Source of the DNA: Terriglobia bacterium
Lineage (GTDB): Bacteria; Acidobacteriota; Terriglobia; Terriglobales; Acidobacteriaceae
DNA: 64,000 nt
Direction of reading: 5' to 3'
Assembly: GCA_020072585.1 (NCBI GenBank)
Contig: JAIQGL010000030.1
Coordinates: 1-64,000, forward strand
The notes beneath the pieces are model-generated. The model had not been told where the DNA came from. It saw nothing but the letters and a program-made list of their open reading frames with translations, and ran no database searches. The position numbers were made by a program, and so were the translations under genes. Each line of letters starts with the position of its first letter. The first letter of the stretch is position 1. Below, piece by piece: positions 61,101 to 64,000 of the stretch.

Positions 61101-64000
61101 AGGTCGTCAAAAATCGGTGCGATTCCGCTGGCGTCTGTCCGGCCAACGGCAAGCAGTTTGAAGTCGACGGGGGTTCCCTGATCGTCTGCCAAGGTGATGT
61201 TGCCTGGCACGTTGGTGACGGGCTCGGAAAATACAATCTGGGGAAAGACTCCGGGGGATATCCGCTCCGCATGGTTTATCGGGACCACTGAAACCACCGT
61301 TGGAGGATTGTTCTGGTCCGTCGTGCTGTTCGACTCGCCCGACGCGAGCACGCGAAAACTCTTTGTGTCCGTCACGGCCGGCCCGCCAAACGGCGAGAGA
61401 GCGGTAGCCGTCACCGTGTAGGTTCCAGCCTGGGAGGGAACATAGTCCGTGGAAGTTACAGCGAGCAGCGGAGGCGTCCCTCCGGAGTCTGGACCAAAAG
61501 CCAGAGATTGGCCATTCACTGACAGTGAGCGGATATTCAGATTAGGATCCGTCGTCGAAACCACACCGATACTAAGGGAAGTTCCGGTGGACACCAACCC
61601 ATTGATCTCCGTGCGCCTGTTGCTGGCATCGTGGGTAAAGATACGGACGTCCATCTGAGGCGCGGGAGGCACAGGAGCCGTTGGCTCGAAAGTGATGGTT
61701 GCGCGAGCAACGTTCTTATAGAGACGGTAGATGCCAAGAAGCAGGCTGTACTTGGAATCATCCGGCTGCGCTGTATTTTCGACAATGGCGTTCGCTTGCT
61801 GTTCTTCGCCCGTCTGCAACCGCACAGTTACCTTGATGGTGGCAGCGCCCAGCTTGTTGGTGAACATGGTAAACAAACCGTTGCTATCACTGATGGCAAT
61901 GGTTTGCTGATTAACATCGTCCGTCCGCCACGCTTTGGCCCCCGGGATTGGCACAAACGTGGGATTGACTTCTCCCGGTCCCGGCGGAATTGTGCGTAAC
62001 ACTTTGCCAACAATGATGTCCTGCGATGCCACGCCAATAAGGAATTTCTCGAAAGTCCACATCAGCGTGAAATGCTGGTCGGCCAATGAATTGATGACAA
62101 AGCCGCCGACGCCGCCGATGGAAGCCAGGTTGCCATAGCTATCTGAATAGCCGCTGAACGGAGGCGATGCTGTCACCACTTTTGCCGCAGCGCCATCGCC
62201 TTCCACCAAACCGTGGTCGATGGTCTGGAAAGTCACCGTTCCATCAGTATTCGTCATACGGCGATAAACGTAGAAGAAGGCCCCATCCGGAGCATCGGCT
62301 GGCTTGGGGAACACCAGCTTCACTTCCTTCTTGAAAGTGGGTTTTTCCGGTGACGTGATCTTCAGTCCGCCGCCAAAGGTCCCGCCAAGCAGATCAGGAC
62401 GCTCCGGGAACAAATCCGGCCCAAAAGTCTCAATCTTGAAGGTTGCGGCCTGGTTCAGCGCTCCCTCGGGGATCCGCAATTCGACTCCGCCGGATCCGGT
62501 AACAGTCCCGCCGCCTGAGCCAACCGCCACTGTACCATCGGGAGCCACAAACTGGCTCCGCGTAAAGGTTACGGTTTCACCCAGGGGGCTAGTAACGGTA
62601 ATCAGTAGTACGTCATTGACCGTTCCTGGGAACTTCCCCGTCACGGAACCATCATTAAATGCTGTCAGAGACAACACGATCCCGTTGGTCTGGTCCACAA
62701 TCAAGAGCTTGGTTCCAGGTGGCAATGCTCCCGCCGGAGCAGTCACATTTATGTCGCCATTCTCGTCCGGGAAGCTAAAGGTGATCTTGTTGGGGTCAAA
62801 ATTCAGGGGCGTGACGGCCTTGGTTGTAAATGTGGAGACGGGGACAACCACCGCGCCGCCAAAAATGTCTGCAAGGCCCGACACTTGAATAGTGTACTGA
62901 GCGGCTGGATCAAGATTGGTTTGCGGAGCAAAGGAGAGCGTAGTACCGGAAGATGAGAGCACGAACGGCTGTACGGCAACCATCTGGCCACTGGCGGCAG
63001 TTCCCTTCAGCAGCACCAGATTACTTTGCAAAATGGATTGCGGGTTCAGCGGGGCCGTGGTTGTTACGGAGATAACCGTACTTACCGGCACACCGAGCGC
63101 TCCGTCCGCAGGAGCAACCACGGCGTTTGTCACGACTCCGACGAGCACGATGTTTGCCAGTGCAGTCTGTCCCGCGGAGATATTGACTGAAGCAGAACCA
63201 GCCAACGCGGTATGAGGCGCACTGGCCCTCAGGTTCGCGGTTCCAGCAAGTGCCGGGACAATATATTGTCCATTCTGGCCGGAAATTGCCACAATCGGCA
63301 GCGAATCTGTTTGAACAAGGGCCTGTACCGGTCCGGCGCTTGAAGAAACTGTTCCCTGCGCGAACCCGATGGGTGCAGAAATTTCATAGAAGACGTATTC
63401 GCCGCCAGTGGTTACGCCGGGCAAGCCAGGAGAGCTGACAGAAATCAGGTTCGTGCCATTGATCTGTGCCAGTGCCACGGTAACAATGTGCGGCACGCCA
63501 TCCAGCCGCTCAACCTTGGTCAAGAGGAATGCGTCGGCTGGATTCAGTCCGGAAGCAGAAATGGAGAGTTGTGCGGGCGTGTTGAGCGTCTCGCCGGAGA
63601 AATCCACCAGAATCTCCTGCAGGGCGCTGAGCGTGCTTGATACCGGAATGAAATCTTCAAGGGTGGTGCTTTCGACAGAAATGGCGGTGTCGTCACTCAG
63701 AGCGCCGCCGGGAACTGAGAGCGTGGAAGTTCCGTCACTCAGGGTCAGAGGATCGCTGCCGCCCGGCTGGCCGCGTACACCTTCGCGGCCGGCAAGAATA
63801 TCCAGATGGACTTTGCCGGCCAGGAGTTCCGTATTGCCAAATGTGCGGGCCGGCGTAACCGGGAATAGCGCTCCCATGGCTGAATTAGCCGGGGCCAGAG
63901 CACTATAAAGGATGATGTCTTCCGAACGGCTCTCTTCAGAAACCGCGTCCCCGGACTTGAGCGAAAACTTTTCTGAGACGTTGGCCTGAATCACAGTGCC
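58148..64000 (-). CDS. Giant exported Ig/propeller surface protein, N terminus cut by window
   Basis: At least 1950 residues, open to the right edge. From the left side of the protein: Ig-like and carboxypeptidase-regulatory-like modules, a bacterial Ig domain of the SbsA/Big_5 type (PADGALGVPVSTVISVTTTA and FTTK end), ZU5-like domains (GGGTVTGSGGVELRIPEGAL), another Big_5 (NHAERISPGVFPQIVFSEPV), then LVIVD-like propeller repeats (VVIVDNTAYVVRLLSSNGML; VVKDGVAYTNTFLKGIQTVT) and a C-terminal region ending in a DKVTGAHSQNYYVYTL segment. No membrane anchor or sortase motif is visible at the C terminus. It is probably a surface or secreted adhesive protein. Confidence 0.85.
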   Translation of the reverse strand, partial: GTVIQANVSEKFSLKSGDAVSEESRSEDIILYSALAPANSAMGALFPVTPARTFGNTELLAGKVHLDILAGREGVRGQPGGSDPLTLSDGTSTLSVPGGALSDDTAISVESTTLEDFIPVSSTLSALQEILVDFSGETLNTPAQLSISASGLNPADAFLLTKVERLDGVPHIVTVALAQINGTNLISVSSPGLPGVTTGGEYVFYEISAPIGFAQGTVSSSAGPVQALVQTDSLPIVAISGQNGQYIVPALAGTANLRASAPHTALAGSASVNISAGQTALANIVLVGVVTNAVVAPADGALGVPVSTVISVTTTAPLNPQSILQSNLVLLKGTAASGQMVAVQPFVLSSSGTTLSFAPQTNLDPAAQYTIQVSGLADIFGGAVVVPVSTFTTKAVTPLNFDPNKITFSFPDENGDINVTAPAGALPPGTKLLIVDQTNGIVLSLTAFNDGSVTGKFPGTVNDVLLITVTSPLGETVTFTRSQFVAPDGTVAVGSGGGTVTGSGGVELRIPEGALNQAATFKIETFGPDLFPERPDLLGGTFGGGLKITSPEKPTFKKEVKLVFPKPADAPDGAFFYVYRRMTNTDGTVTFQTIDHGLVEGDGAAAKVVTASPPFSGYSDSYGNLASIGGVGGFVINSLADQHFTLMWTFEKFLIGVASQDIIVGKVLRTIPPGPGEVNPTFVPIPGAKAWRTDDVNQQTIAISDSNGLFTMFTNKLGAATIKVTVRLQTGEEQQANAIVENTAQPDDSKYSLLLGIYRLYKNVARATITFEPTAPVPPAPQMDVRIFTHDASNRRTEINGLVSTGTSLSIGVVSTTDPNLNIRSLSVNGQSLAFGPDSGGTPPLLAVTSTDYVPSQAGTYTVTATALSPFGGPAVTDTKSFRVLASGESNSTTDQNNPPTVVSVVPINHAERISPGVFPQIVFSEPVTNVPGNITLADDQGTPVDFKLLAVGRTDASGIAPIFDDLQSSSAVVTAVTLQPKKGLKYDMTYTLSVGSGIVDLDTTPKSLLLFTSQFKTITPQLLATPSDPFPSPRVVIVDNTAYVVRLLSSNGMLEAYSTKNPASLGSPIGTVVVPGAPSDIAGEVDSQVGGLGPYVVVSTGVSALPKPSNLWVYDVSDPTSPQRIGVVGMSGDASQQGTVLRLVVKDGVAYTNTFLKGIQTVTLSEVVKGFKADLDAMAASGEGSLFLFQQVWGKIANVSDGNGGYQNELVHTIPVTRPVPNGNGGTIDAPEALFGLGVADYLMPNQQVKRLAVAAGHHGIVVVDPLQESVLFPIQPISGTATALGKLDSGFALSLATVSDVPIAGVIGQGSGIDSNTQQLVSGPVLAILDMTNPAAPQPMSFLALPGNGSDILISNSTAFVSVSEAAGSGTLLIDLTDLAHPRVASPLIPGISGRLTLQNGSILYSTGYGLAEGGIHTAVLGSQCGALRRSASVVSPQTLNISNQLGWSMHATTSPNDGLVLTDVELGRRYMAKEMSLPYLTMNWLRRDINQTIPARCELIPNSERTGYIGDSQSPNGALRACDIALQSRSQLIDFKNVPSDGNTFALEATYLLDRLDGNPDDPATPNVPDSCLLVTQRYQFEKENLRPFEPNAALPTGKFFPTVEYKYFSDGSQLNSITLPQRFHFDARDIGNQPLAKASSNATLLTCDPDSLLASAGGIIGLSGCSGVAGVGILHGENPLEKEQSVRVIEAGKTNVFADSGAHFIGVLRQSVDNYHQSPQPAAKPDQGIDLPGIGFPGCPGCVHIHWRWATQLEPETFIGKVFGVDPQFKNNDGKLFIPGGSNQDVDIALVQAKGDSERHPFDFKALANDESLKASDNPQPVFWYAGTGHLPTDKFFLHGGAFSTLYVNKITTPVLGPITFNIEHSHDVDWSIEVLSITTDVFGNPTVGVVGVDAGTLTATDNDFTTAVSFLKPYAVFVQLTDKVTGAHSQNYYVYTLPISEVTEP

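Overview
The window is about 57% GC bacterial chromosome and reads like an acidobacterium of the Terriglobia/Terriglobales type. This is an inference from gene content: a bacillithiol BshC ligase, PadR regulators translationally coupled to membrane or ADOP-type MacB/FtsX permease genes, very large MBG/Ig-repeat exported proteins, a UGA-containing Rdx gene, and many small secreted proteins of unknown function. No 16S rRNA or ribosomal-protein marker is present to confirm it.

Left edge (1-850): the terminus of an IS3-family element lies against a tyrosine recombinase that keeps only its catalytic half. That gene ends 22 bp from the 3' end of tRNA-Leu(TAA). This is the edge of a tRNA-integrated island whose body lies left of the window. 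From 0.9 to 10.5 kb come bshC, a tandem universal stress protein, a P-type cation ATPase overlapping an AI-2E-type permease, a PiT phosphate transporter with its DUF47 partner, a small conserved protein and a hotdog thioesterase.

10.6-21.2 kb: an OmpA-type envelope protein, then a protease-inhibitor neighbourhood. It holds a SARP-like regulator, a stand-alone copy of the protease's accessory domain, an M4 protealysin-like protease, an emfourin-like inhibitor and a small membrane protein. A PadR/membrane-protein pair and a serpin follow. Next are tmRNA (ssrA) and an 83-residue Rdx/SelW-like gene whose CxxU motif is encoded by an in-frame UGA, with a hairpin of bacterial SECIS geometry. This is the most striking small gene of the window and would escape standard gene callers.

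21.4-39.4 kb: a 2252-residue exported protein with 17 MBG repeats, preceded by a structured leader. An overlapping pair follows: an AmgK-like kinase fused to a RapZ C-terminal domain, and a MurU-like nucleotidyltransferase, together a candidate amino-sugar/peptidoglycan recycling unit. Then come a DedA-rhodanese fusion, an ion channel, an isochorismatase-like hydrolase, a radical SAM protein, an AAA ATPase with a small downstream gene, and an AraC/VOC pair.

39.6-64 kb: an ADOP permease with its PadR regulator, two coupled secreted proteins, a porin-like barrel followed by a phosphate-binding-like/TonB fusion, a dienelactone hydrolase, a DUF4097-type protein, an M13 peptidase, an Asp/Arg-rich secreted protein and a nucleotide-sugar epimerase. 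A three-gene set resembling PA2779/PA2778 (small membrane protein, C39 peptidase, TPR/outer-membrane protein) follows. The window closes with small exported or membrane proteins and the C-terminal 1950 residues of another giant Ig/propeller surface protein cut by the right edge.
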